64,000 bases of DNA, taken from Microcoleus sp. bin38.metabat.b11b12b14.051 (GTDB lineage: Bacteria; Cyanobacteriota; Cyanobacteriia; Cyanobacteriales; Microcoleaceae). The notes under the pieces were generated by a model. That model was not told where the DNA came from. It was given only the letters and a program-made list of their open reading frames with translations, and did not search any database. The DNA is taken from positions 62,001 through 126,000 of the forward strand of contig NZ_JAAFKD010000015.1 of NCBI RefSeq assembly GCF_013299165.1. Direction: 5' to 3'. This document shows, in pieces, positions 48,710 through 58,200 of this stretch; position 1 is the first letter of the stretch; every line of letters starts with the position of its first letter. A program made the translations under genes and the position numbers.

Positions 48710-49057
48710 ATGTCTCTTTCCCCTCTCACACTGAATTTAGTTGAAGGTTCTGTCTCCTTTAGCTTTTCCCCGCAAGCCGCGCGGGATTTGCAAGGTGCGA
48801 TCGCCACTTTGATGGACAGCTTGAAAGCCGTAGCAGCCAAAACCGCTGGTGGTAAAGCCTCTCCCCAAAAACCGATGGAATATCGGTATGCAGGGGATGT
48901 ATTTTTGGAGGTTTTCTGCAACCCGAATATCTGGGCGACGCCTTTTGCGGCGAAAGTGCTGATTACGGTTAGGGACGATCGCCTGCGCCTCACCACCGAA
49001 GCCGAACTCAGCCGCCTACGCGACGATCTCGCTCAGTATATCGAACAAGTCGGTTGA
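48710..49057 (+). CDS. Conserved cyanobacterial hypothetical protein
   Basis: 115 residues from ATG 48710 (MSLSPLTLNLVEGSVSFSFS). No membrane segment, signal or catalytic motif. It has a mixed alpha/beta look: helix DLQGAIATLMDSLKAVAAKTA, then strands YRYAGDVFLEVFCNP and AAKVLITVRDDRLRLTT, then a C-terminal helix LSRLRDDLAQYIEQVG. I cannot name a family. Divergent from the CDF gene, sharing a 240-bp region. Confidence 0.7.
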   Translation: MSLSPLTLNLVEGSVSFSFSPQAARDLQGAIATLMDSLKAVAAKTAGGKASPQKPMEYRYAGDVFLEVFCNPNIWATPFAAKVLITVRDDRLRLTTEAELSRLRDDLAQYIEQVG

Positions 49058-49130
49058 GACGATCGACCTGAAGCGCGATCGTTTGTCAAGGTTTAATTGC
49101 TAATTTATTAGCGGATTTTGCCAAAGCTTA

Positions 49131-49876
49131 GTAGGGTGCGTCAGCTACCTTTATTTTATCGTTAATTCACAGACTCCAAGCTGACGCACCCTACGACTAC
49201 GACGGCAAATCCAACTGTAGGGTGCGTCAGCTATAGTTATTTCATCTAGGATTTAAAAGCTCCAAGCTGAGGCACCTACGACGGCAAATCCAACTGTAGG
49301 GTGCGTCAGCTATAGTTATTTCATCTAGGATTTAAAAGCTCCAATCTGACGCACCCTACGACGGCAAATCCAACTGTAGGGTGCGTCAGCTATAGTTATT
49401 TCATCTAGGATTTAAAAGCTCCAATCTGACGCACCCTACGACGGCAAATCCAACTGTAGGGTGCGTCAGCTATAGTTATTTCATCTACAATTAAAAAGCT
49501 CCAATCTGACGCACCCTACGACGGCAAATCCAACTGTAGGGTGCGTCAGCTATAGTTATTTCATCTACAATTGAAAAGCTCCAAGCTGACGCACCCTACG
49601 ACGGCAAATCCAACTGTAGGGTGCGTCAGCTATAGTTATTTCATCTACAATTAAAAAGCTCCAATCTGACGCACCCTACGACGGCAAATCCAACTGTAGG
49701 GTGCGTCAGCTATAGTTATTTCATCTACAATTAAAAAGCTCCAATCTGACGCACCCTACGACGGCAAATCCAACTGTAGGGTGCGTCAGCTATAGTTATT
49801 TCATCTACGATTTAAAAGCTCCAAGCTGAGGCACCTACGACGGCAAATCCAACTGTAGGGTGCGTCAGCTATAGTT
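49131..49876. repeat. 80-bp tandem hairpin array, left part
   Basis: About nine units of about 80 bp; GTAGGGTGCGTCAGCTATAG recurs with a period of 78-80 bp. Each unit has arms GTAGGGTGCGTCAGCT and AGCTGACGCACCCTAC (or AATCTGACGCACCCTAC) around TATTTCATCTACGATTTAAA, and CGACGGCAAATCCAACT as linker. Some copies have lost bases (GAGGCACCTACGA). It is cut at 49876/49877 by the IS and continues after it at 51533. Confidence 0.95.
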
Positions 49877-51532
49877 AGGGCTTGCTGAAAAAGCCTAAAA
49901 CCCTTACAGCAAGAGACGTTGGCTCGTTTTAATCCTCAAAAAGTGCAAGCAATGCAGCTAAAATGGGTCAAAACCCCTGCACACCATCACTTTCGTAATG
50001 TACCGAAAAGTTGACCCAACACCACAGCCGCCATCCAACTTTGAATTTCCCTTCCAGGGGAAATTGTCATCAAATAATCGTTGGGTAATCATGGCAAAAT
50101 TAATTCCGTGGTCAGAATTTGAAACCGAATATGCTCAAAATTTTACAGTGTCAACCGGAGCTCCGGCGAAATCGTTTCGGATGGCGCTGGGAGCATTAAT
50201 TATTAAAGAACGGTTGGGAACTAGCGACGCAGAAACAGTAGAACAAATAAGAGAAAACCCATACCTGCAATACTTTATAGGTCTGACATCTTATAGTGAT
50301 GATTCACCATTTGACTCATCAATGTTTGTTCATTTTAGACAAAGAATAGGTGTGAACCTAGTTAATAAAATCAACGAAAAAATGGTCAAAGACCAGACCG
50401 AAATGCCAGCAGAGTCAACGGAAAACAAGTCATCAGAAACAAGTCAACCCAAAAACCAAGGCAAATTAATATTAGATGCAACAGTAGCACCAGCCGACAT
50501 CAAATATCCCACAGACTTAGGGCTATTAAATCAAGCAAGAGAACATACCGAAAAAATTATAGACGCTCTGCATAAGAAAAATCAGTCACCTGTAAAAAAA
50601 AACCAAGAACCTATCGTAACCGAGCCAGAAAAGAATACTTAACAATAGCCAAAAACCGGAAGCCATTACGGAAAGAACGAAAACAAGCAATTAAGAAACA
50701 ACTTCAATACATCTACAGAAATTTGGCTCATATTGAAAAAATGGGTCAGCTAGAGTTACTAAGTAAATCTCATTATAAAATGCTGTTAGTAGCCACAGAA
50801 GTTTACCGCCAACAGTTATGGATGTATGAAAATAAAAAACAGAGTATTCCCGATAGAATAGTAAGTTTAAAACAACCACATATTCGCCCCATCGTCAGAG
50901 GGAAAGCCGGGAAATCCGTTGAGTTGGGGGCGAAACTATCAGCAAGTTGTCGTAACGGCTATGTGTTTTTAGACCGAATTAGTTGGGATAATTTTAATGA
51001 ATCTTTAGACTTACAAGCACAAGTAGAAGAATTTAAAAGATTCACGGGATTCTACCCAGAATCAATTCATGTATATCGGATATATAGAACGCGAGAAAAT
51101 CGAGCATGGTGCAAAGAAAGAGGTATCAGAATGAGTGGTGTTCCCCTAGGAAGACGACCCAAGAATATTAATAAGTCAAAAAAAAAACAAGCTCAAGATG
51201 ACGAGAGAATTCGTAACTTAATAGAAGGAAAATTTGGAGAAGCCAAAAGAAGATTCAGCCTCGCTAGAGTCATGGCTAAACTTGATAATACATCTGAAAC
51301 AGGCATCGCCATAACTTTTTTGGTAATGAATCTTTCTGCCCTGCTGCGGCAGGCTTTTTGGCTTTTTTTCGGTTTATTTCATAACAACAACCTTTTCGCA
51401 TATTTTCGGCTTTTAACAATCAGGAAAAGCTATATTTCGCCCAAACAATATGAGCAAAATTTATCAGGTCAAGGTAATCGCAAATTCACTCATCTTTGTA
51501 AATGCCGTTTTCTGACTTTTTCAGCAAGCCCT
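49877..51532 (+). mobile_element. Insertion sequence (IS5/IS1182-like) inserted in the 80-bp array
   Basis: 1656 bp with inverted ends AGGGCTTGCTGAAAAAG and CTTTTTCAGCAAGCCCT. It is flanked by AGTT on each side (ctatAGTT|IS|AGTTatttc); uninterrupted units read TATAGTTATTTC, so AGTT is the duplicated target. It encodes a DDE transposase in two frames. The related MITE at 24607-24795 has the same outer 13 bp and target. Insertion within a tandem repeat unit gives a clear before/after comparison. Confidence 0.95.
49998..50642 (+). CDS. IS transposase, first frame (N-terminal part)
   Basis: 214 codons: MYRKVDPTPQPPSNFEFPFQ ... WVIMAKLIPWSEFETEYAQ ... FRMALGALIIKERLG ... FDSSMFVHFRQRIG, the N-terminal DNA-binding region of an IS5/IS1182-type transposase. 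The first catalytic Asp is in LILDATVAPADIKYPTD. Continuation in the family after KK is KPRTYR...; here nine A residues (50594-50602) precede the frame change and this frame ends 40 bp later with non-family residues (TEPEKNT). Translation of the full protein needs a -1 shift at A AAA AAA, a classic slippery site, or the copy has lost one A. Confidence 0.85.
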   Translation: MYRKVDPTPQPPSNFEFPFQGKLSSNNRWVIMAKLIPWSEFETEYAQNFTVSTGAPAKSFRMALGALIIKERLGTSDAETVEQIRENPYLQYFIGLTSYSDDSPFDSSMFVHFRQRIGVNLVNKINEKMVKDQTEMPAESTENKSSETSQPKNQGKLILDATVAPADIKYPTDLGLLNQAREHTEKIIDALHKKNQSPVKKNQEPIVTEPEKNT

Positions 51533-51568
51533 AGTTATTTCATCTACGATTTAAAAGCTCCAATCTGA
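50594..51568 (+). CDS. IS transposase, second frame (C-terminal part)
   Basis: This -1 frame continues KPRTYRNRARKEYLTIAKN... through YVFLDRISWDNFNESLDL and FTGFYPESIHVYRIYRTRENR to IRNLIEGKFGEAKRRFSLARV, where the catalytic Glu sits. The position expected to hold the second catalytic Asp (usually VDKIYRTRENR in relatives) reads VYRIYRTRENR, i.e. Asp to Tyr, so this copy may be inactive. The frame reads through the right IS end and stops 36 bp beyond it in the repeat array. From the slippery site it is 324 codons. Confidence 0.8.
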   Translation, partial: KKKPRTYRNRARKEYLTIAKNRKPLRKERKQAIKKQLQYIYRNLAHIEKMGQLELLSKSHYKMLLVATEVYRQQLWMYENKKQSIPDRIVSLKQPHIRPIVRGKAGKSVELGAKLSASCRNGYVFLDRISWDNFNESLDLQAQVEEFKRFTGFYPESIHVYRIYRTRENRAWCKERGIRMSGVPLGRRPKNINKSKKKQAQDDERIRNLIEGKFGEAKRRFSLARVMAKLDNTSETGIAITFLVMNLSALLRQAFWLFFGLFHNNNLFAYFRLLTIRKSYISPKQYEQNLSGQGNRKFTHLCKCRFLTFSASPSYFIYDLKAPI

Positions 51569-51905
51569 CGCACCCTACGACGGCAAATCCAACTGTAGGG
51601 TGCGTCAGCTATAGTTATTTCATCTACGATTTAAAAGCTCCAAGCTGAGGCACCTACGACGGCAAATCCAACTGTAGGGTGCGTCAGCTATAGTTATTTC
51701 ATCTACGATTTAAAAGCTCCAAGCTGAGGCACCTACGACGGCAAATCCAACTGTAGGGTGCGTCAGCTATAGTTATTTCATCTACGATTTAAAAGCTCCA
51801 AGCTGAGGCACCTACGACGGCAAATCCAACTGTAGGGTGCGTCAGCTATAGTTATTTCATCTACGATTTAAAAGCTCCAAGCTGACGCACCCTACGACTA
51901 CGACA
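51533..51905. repeat. 80-bp tandem hairpin array, right part
   Basis: About 4.6 further units of the same array, closing with a CTACGACTACGAC linker. Several units have the shortened GAGGCACCTACGA variant. A single TGCGGACTGAAGTCCTCACTACAAACC arm of the other hairpin family follows at about 51921-51947. Confidence 0.9.
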
Positions 51906-51941
51906 GAATCCCTCAGATTTTGATGCGGACTGAAGTCCTCA

Positions 51942-52811
51942 CTACAAACCTATAAATCTCAAATCGACGCTCCGCACCCTACGACTTTTTTCCAACGGAT
52001 ATCTATCAGCAGGCGCAGCCGACCATTCCCACATTGAACCTGGATAATTCTTAGCATTAAATCCAGCATTTGTCAAGACACAAGTCAACCATGCAGACCT
52101 AATTCCCCCACTACAATAACTCACAAGTTGAGTTGACAGCGAAACACCTTTATGCTGCAAAATAGCGACTATTTCGCCGCGAGTCAGCAGTTGTCCCTGC
52201 TTGTCCATCAACTGTTTGTAATAAAGGTTAACCGCGCCGGGAATGTGGCCGCCCCGCTGTTCTCCATAAGGCGTTTTTCCTGCATATTCTCGCGGCTCTC
52301 TTGCATCAATAACTACTAAATTAGCATTACTTAAAATAGCTTTTAACTCATCTTGCTGAATTTCCCAATTCGAGCGGCGAGATACGATAAAGTCTCCCGG
52401 CTGCGGTGGATGATTTGCACCTTTTATTTGAGCAATTCCAGCTTTGACTAAAGCTCGATATCCTCCATCTACAAAAACGGCTTTTTCGTGTCCCAAAGTT
52501 CGCAGCATCCAAACAATTCGCCCGTCTTCGCCCCACCCTTTCACTGAATCGGCGATGACGATGACAGGTAGGTCTTGACAAATTCCCAGCGCTTGCAGTT
52601 TTTCTGTTAAGATTGTGTCATCTTCGATAATTTGGCCTTGATGCGGAAAGTGCGATCGCGAAAATTGCTGCCAAGTTACGGGAATAGCTGATGGGAGAGG
52701 GCAAAACCACTTTAAAATAGGTTGACGAGCATCGAGCAGAGTAGCACCTCCTGACAGCAATTCCTTAGCTAAATCTGCGCTTAGTATCCAATTATCGGAC
52801 AAATTACACAT
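51942..52811 (-). CDS. Two-domain rhodanese sulfurtransferase
   Basis: 289 residues with two rhodanese domains. The N-terminal domain (about 10-125) carries VIVIADSVKGWGEDGRIVWML, without the catalytic Cys, as in thiosulfate sulfurtransferases where the first domain is structural. The second (about 150-270) has LVVIDAREPREYAG and active loop LVSYCSGGIRSAW with Cys. Final GSMWEWSAAPADRYPLEK is typical. It moves sulfane sulfur from thiosulfate or mercaptopyruvate. The last 10 or so residues (RSVDLRFIGL) are coded by repeat-flanking DNA, so the original C-terminus may have been altered. It follows the pilin-like gene by 14 bp, inside the mtnA operon. Confidence 0.92.
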   Translation of the reverse strand: MCNLSDNWILSADLAKELLSGGATLLDARQPILKWFCPLPSAIPVTWQQFSRSHFPHQGQIIEDDTILTEKLQALGICQDLPVIVIADSVKGWGEDGRIVWMLRTLGHEKAVFVDGGYRALVKAGIAQIKGANHPPQPGDFIVSRRSNWEIQQDELKAILSNANLVVIDAREPREYAGKTPYGEQRGGHIPGAVNLYYKQLMDKQGQLLTRGEIVAILQHKGVSLSTQLVSYCSGGIRSAWLTCVLTNAGFNAKNYPGSMWEWSAAPADRYPLEKSRRVRSVDLRFIGL

Positions 52812-52825
52812 AAATTCGAGATAAT

Positions 52826-53725
52826 TTATTGAGAAATTTTTGTCGTATTTGCACCGCAGGCTAAAACGCCATTTTTATTCGTAGGATTAGCTGGTATCGC
52901 TCTGCCCGCAACAGACGCTTCGCACAAGATTGTTTGGGTAGCGTTTCCTATCACAAATACGCCGCCCACCAAACTTTTAAGGTTAGGTTGCCGCGATATC
53001 CCATAATTAAATACAGCTTTGTTCCCCGTGCTAATTGAGTAGCTATAATTGTCAGTTTTAGGAGGTACACCAGTATTTAAATTGGTAATAGAACTTGTAA
53101 AACTATCCCTTTCTATATAGTAGGCTTGCTGAGCTCTGTTCAGTGCCCTAAGATATTGTTTTGCGTCTGCTGCGTTGGTCTGAATAGGTTGGTTGGCAAG
53201 TTGAGACATAGCGGTATTTGCACCGCAAGTTAAAACGCCATTTTTATTGATAGGATTAGCTGGTCTTGCTGTACCCGCAACAGAGGCTTCGCACAGAATT
53301 CTTTGGATGTTGTTTCCTATCAAAAATACTCCGCCTACAAAACTTGTGAGATTGGGTTGCCGCGATATCCCATAATTAAATACAGCTTTGTTACCCATGC
53401 TAATTGAATAGCTGTAATTATTAGTTTGAGCTGGGGTGCCAATAGCTAGATTGGCAACAGAACTTGTAAAACCAGCATTTTCTAGATAGTAGGCGTGCTG
53501 AGCTTTGTTCATGGCGTCAACAATATTTCTGGCTGGAGATTCCATAGATTTAATGATTTCTGCCGGAGATTTCGTCATGGCATTTGGAAGTTGAGCCTCG
53601 GCGGCTGCAATCAAAAAAACTGGCAGGATCAGAGTTGTCAACACAACTCTACTCTGCCAGTTGCGGTGGCTATCAATCCTGCTAAAATTCCGAACTCGCT
53701 GGTAAATTGAGCGGTTGAGAAACAT
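52826..53725 (-). CDS. Tandem type IV pilin-like G/H domain protein
   Basis: 299 residues. A signal-like N-terminus (SRVVLTTLILPVFLIAAAEA) but no prepilin Gly-Phe-Thr site, so it is unlikely to be processed as a pilin. Two homologous domains follow (about 65-165, 185-290), each with a motif AQxAYYxExxxFTSS..L..G and NYSYSIS.GNKAVFNYGISR, then LCEASVAG...NKNGVL.CGAN. The two are very alike, so recent duplication is likely. The family is known in cyanobacteria as type IV pilin-like G/H; role unproven (secretion or matrix). It follows mtnA by 4 bp. Confidence 0.85.
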   Translation of the reverse strand: MFLNRSIYQRVRNFSRIDSHRNWQSRVVLTTLILPVFLIAAAEAQLPNAMTKSPAEIIKSMESPARNIVDAMNKAQHAYYLENAGFTSSVANLAIGTPAQTNNYSYSISMGNKAVFNYGISRQPNLTSFVGGVFLIGNNIQRILCEASVAGTARPANPINKNGVLTCGANTAMSQLANQPIQTNAADAKQYLRALNRAQQAYYIERDSFTSSITNLNTGVPPKTDNYSYSISTGNKAVFNYGISRQPNLKSLVGGVFVIGNATQTILCEASVAGRAIPANPTNKNGVLACGANTTKISQ

Positions 53726-53729
53726 ACAA

Positions 53730-54791
53730 TTAAACTAATTGTTTGGCTTGAAACTTTTTCAAATTCCCAGGAGCAACCGTGCCGTGTTCGGTGATAATTC
53801 CCGAGATTAATGCTGCCGGAGTTACGTCAAAAGCTGGATTGTAAAATTCTACTTTTTCTGGACAAATTCGCGTAGTTCCAACTTGATACATTTCAATTGG
53901 ATCGCGTTCTTCGATGGGGATTTGGCTGCCATCGGAAAGTTCAAAATCAATTGTGGACAAAGGAGCGGCAACAAAGAAGGGGACGTTGTGAGCTTTGGCA
54001 ACAATTGCTAAACTGTAAGTGCCAATTTTATTGGCGGCGTCGCCGTTAGCAGCGATTCTGTCTGCACCGACAACTACTGCGTGAATCATGCCGAGTTTCA
54101 TGCAGTGTGCGGCCATATTGTCGGCTATTAATGTGACGGGAATTCCTTCTTGCACGCATTCCCAAGTGGTGAGTTTGGCACCTTGGAGACGGGGGCGAGT
54201 TTCGTCTGCAAAAACTCTGCCGAGTCTGCCTTCTCGCCAAGCGGAACGAAATACACCTAATGCTGTACCGTAGCCTGCTGTGGCTAATGCACCGGCATTG
54301 CAGTGAGTCAGCAAGTTCAATTTTTCGGGTGTTGCGGGCAGAACTTTTAAACCTTGGTCGCCGATATCTTTACAAGTTTGCAAGTCTTCTGCTTGAATGG
54401 TTATAGCCATTTCTAACAATGTTTTTTGGACTTGTTCGACAGAACCGCTAGTTTGATTTGCTGTTTTGAGCATTCGGGATATTGCCCAAAACAAATTAAC
54501 GGCTGTGGGACGAGTCGATCGCAATAATTCACCAACTTGTTCTAGTTTAGCGAGAAATTCCGTGCGATCGCCCGTTTCGATTTCTCGCGCCCCCAAATAC
54601 ATCCCGTAAGCTGCTGCTACCCCGATCGCCGGAGCACCTCGAACGATCATAGTTTTAATCGCCTCAGCCATATCTTGAGAGCTGGTAATTTCGACTGTAA
54701 CGTATTCTTTCGGCAGTCGGTTTTGCTCAATTAGCAGCACTCGGTCTTCTTTCCAGGTGACGGGGGAAACTGGGGAGTTTTGAGCTGTCAT
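53730..54791 (-). CDS. mtnA: S-methyl-5-thioribose-1-phosphate isomerase
   Basis: Isomerises methylthioribose-1-phosphate to methylthioribulose-1-phosphate in the methionine salvage pathway. From ATG 54791 ([20 protein letters not shown]) 353 residues; an upstream frame adds 8 residues. Signatures are [40 protein letters not shown] (catalytic Cys), [37 protein letters not shown] (catalytic Asp). The gene heads a tight cluster with the pilin-like protein (4 bp) and rhodanese (14 bp), so these are likely co-transcribed. Confidence 0.97.
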   Translation of the reverse strand: MTAQNSPVSPVTWKEDRVLLIEQNRLPKEYVTVEITSSQDMAEAIKTMIVRGAPAIGVAAAYGMYLGAREIETGDRTEFLAKLEQVGELLRSTRPTAVNLFWAISRMLKTANQTSGSVEQVQKTLLEMAITIQAEDLQTCKDIGDQGLKVLPATPEKLNLLTHCNAGALATAGYGTALGVFRSAWREGRLGRVFADETRPRLQGAKLTTWECVQEGIPVTLIADNMAAHCMKLGMIHAVVVGADRIAANGDAANKIGTYSLAIVAKAHNVPFFVAAPLSTIDFELSDGSQIPIEERDPIEMYQVGTTRICPEKVEFYNPAFDVTPAALISGIITEHGTVAPGNLKKFQAKQLV

Positions 54792-55252
54792 CGATTTCGG
54801 TGATGTGAGGGACAAGTTTCTATGATGCCATGAAGGCGCCTATTCCTCTATGTTATGAGGCAGACGCTGGATTTGCCAAAACCCTACTCCCGCGATTTGA
54901 GATTGAATAATTGCTGGATACTTACTACTCTCTGGGTTTGGAACTTGCGTAGATTTGCATTCTTTTTCGGAAATTTGTACTGAGTAAAAAAATTAACATT
55001 AAGTTGTATAAATAATACTTACGTTTTTTGAATAATTTCGGGAATCGGGAACAAGCTAGTTGTACGTGGGGTCAGCCTTTTTTAAGTTGAGAATGAAAAA
55101 GTGCGATCGACTAAGTTTTTATCTCAAAAAAAATCACAAAATCAGATAATTGTCAAGTTTTTACTTGGTTGAGTGTCGGAGGCAGGAAGTTCGGGCGATC
55201 GCACGGAGACAACATCTTGAAAACCTACTTAGGTGCATGGGGAAAGGTAATT
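54792..55252. other. Divergent region between mtnA and the giant RTX gene
   Basis: 461 bp without a gene. It is AT-rich between about 54940 and 55030 and probably holds both promoters, but no convincing -10/-35 pair was found. Confidence 0.4.
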
Positions 55253-58200
55253 ATGAAAAACTTACAAATAGTATTCGTAGATTCAGCGGTTGAAGATTGG
55301 CAAAGTCTGGCTGCCGGTGTGAAACCGGGGATAGAGGTGATTTTAGTCGATCGGGCGCGAGACGGCATCGAACAAATTGCCGAAGCGCTGCAAAGTCGCA
55401 AAGGTATAGAAAGCGTTCACATTATTTCTCACGGGGAACCGGGAAGTTTGCAGCTAGGGAAAACTAGCCTTAATTCCGACAATTTAGAAACCTATCGCGA
55501 CTGTTTGAAACGGTGGTTTTCGTCGTCTGTCAATTCAATTCAAAATCGATGGGAAATTCTGCTATACGGATGTAACGTAGCGGCGGGCGAAAAAGGAGAA
55601 GCTTTTGTACAAAAGCTGAGCAAGTTAACAAAAGCTAATATTGCTGCTTCTGCTGATATTACCGGGAGTGCCCAAAAAGGCGGAAATTGGTTACTTGAAT
55701 ACGCTACTGGAGTGATTGAGGCGGGATTGGCGATCGAGCCGGAGGTAATGGCAAGTTACTCGCACGCTTTGGCTACGTTTGTGGTTACTAATACCAATGA
55801 TGCTGGGGCGGGTTCGCTACGAGATGCGATTACTCAAGCAAATGCTGCGGCTGCACCACCGCATAATATTAACTTCAACATTCCCGGTGCAGGCGTACAG
55901 ACGATCGCGCCACTGTCGATCTTACCAAACATTAACGTTCGTACAATCATCAACGGCACTACCCAACCGGGATTCGCCGGCACCCCGCTGATCGAAATCA
56001 ATGGAGCGGGTGCAGGTGCTGTCAGCGGTTTTCGAGTCTTGGCCGGTGGCGGTGGCAGCACCTTGCGGGGATTGATAATTAACCGCTTCGGCAACACTGG
56101 CATCTCCCTCGAAAGCGACGGCAACACCGTAGCGGGTAACTACATCGGTACAAATGCCACAGGTACCGCAGCTTTGCCCAATGCCTTATTTGGCGTCGCC
56201 GTTCAGAATGGTGGCAGCATTAATACTATTGGGGGGATTGCACCGGGCGATCGCAACGTGATTTCCGGCAATGGTGCTGATGGCATCATCATCGTTGGCA
56301 GTCCTGCGGGAAGCAACCGAGTGCTGGGAAACTACGTCGGCACGAACGCCGCAGGCACCGCTGCCTTACCCAACGCCAGCGGAGTCACGATCAATAGCGT
56401 ACTGAACAACACTGTTACCGGAAATGTGATTTCCGGCAACAACAATATCGGTATTGCCATTCTCAATCAGGGTTCCACGAACAACCTTGTGACAGGCAAC
56501 TTCATCGGCACTAATTTTGATGGCACCACCGCTGTCCCTAATACTAATGTTGGCGTAGTCATTGGGGGAGGTGCAAGCAACAATACCATTGGTGGAACGC
56601 TCCCAGCGACTCGAAACATTATTTCCGGCAACAGCAACGGTAACGGTGTCGTTCTTACTGGCGCCGCCACTGTCGGCAACTCCTTGTTCGGCAACTTCAT
56701 CGGCGTTGCTGTCGATGGTACGACTGCGCTGCCCAATGTTACCGGGGTATTGATTCCTGATGGTGCAAGCAATAATGTGATCGGCGGTACATTAATAGGT
56801 CAAGGAAATACGATCGCGAGCAACCTCGGTTCGGGAGTAAATATTATCGCTGGCACCGGCAACCGCATCCAAAACAACTCGATCTTTGCCAACGCCGGCA
56901 TAGGCATCGATCTCGGCAACAACGGCATCACCGCCAACGATGCAGGCGATCCCGACATCGGAGCAAACCTCCTCCAAAACTTCCCCGTACTCACCACCGC
57001 CAACGTCGGCGCCAGCAACGTCACCGTCGCGGGAACATTCAACAGCATTCCCAGCGCCAATTACACCCTGCAATTTTTCGCGAACACCCCCCCCGGTACC
57101 CAAGGTCAAAACTTAATCGGCTCTGCCACAGTAACGACTGATGCCGCCGGCAACGCCACTTTCAATCAAATTTTCCCCGTAGCAGTGGCTCCCGGTCAAT
57201 TAATCACTGCCACAGCAATTGACGCAGCCGGCAACACCTCTGAATTTTCCGCACAGCCTGTTCCCGTTGTAGGGCTCAGAACAATCACCGGGATTAAATT
57301 CAACGACCTTGACGGCAACGGCACTCAAACAGCCGGAGAACTTGGTGTCCCGGGAGTAACCATTTTCCTCGACACCAACAACAACACCATCCTCGATGCT
57401 GGCGAAACTTCCGTCATCACGGGTACTTCTCCCGATGGCAGTTTCACTTTCCCCAACTTGTCCCCTGGCACTTACAATATTCGCGAAATTGTACCCCCAG
57501 GCAGTCGCCCAACAACTTCCAACCCAGTTACAGCCACGCTGGCAGCAGGTGTAACTGCTCCTGCTATAGTGAATTTCGGCAACCAAGCGATACCCGTTGT
57601 AGGGCTCAGAACAATCACCGGGATTAAATTCAACGACATCGACGGCAACGGCACTCAAACAGCCGGAGAACTTGGTGTCCCGGGAGTAACCATTTTCCTC
57701 GACACCAACAACAACACCATCCTCGATGCTGGCGAAACTTCCGTCATCACGGGTACTTCTCCCGATGGCAGTTTCACTTTCCCCAACTTGTCCCCTGGCA
57801 CTTACAATATTCGCGAAATTGTACCCCCAGGCAGTCGCCCAACAACTTCCAACCCAGTTACAGCCACGCTGGCAGCAGGTGTAACTGCTCCTGCTATAGT
57901 GAATTTCGGCAACCAAGCGATACCCGTTGTAGGGCTCAGAACAATCACCGGGATTAAATTCAACGACATCGACGGCAACGGCACTCAAACAGCCGGAGAA
58001 CTTGGTGTCCCGGGAGTAACCATTTTCCTCGACACCAACAACAACACCATCCTCGATGCTGGCGAAACTTCCGTCATCACGGGTACTTCTCCCGATGGCA
58101 GTTTCACTTTCCCCAACTTGTCCCCTGGCACTTACAATATTCGCGAAATTGTACCCCCAGGCAGTCGCCCAACAACTTCCAACCCAGTTACAGCCACGCT

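Noticed and set aside
49131-49876. Possible CRISPR array because of regular spacing
   Set aside because: The whole 80-bp unit repeats, including the would-be spacers, so there are no unique spacers; the same holds for the 72-bp and 91-bp arrays.
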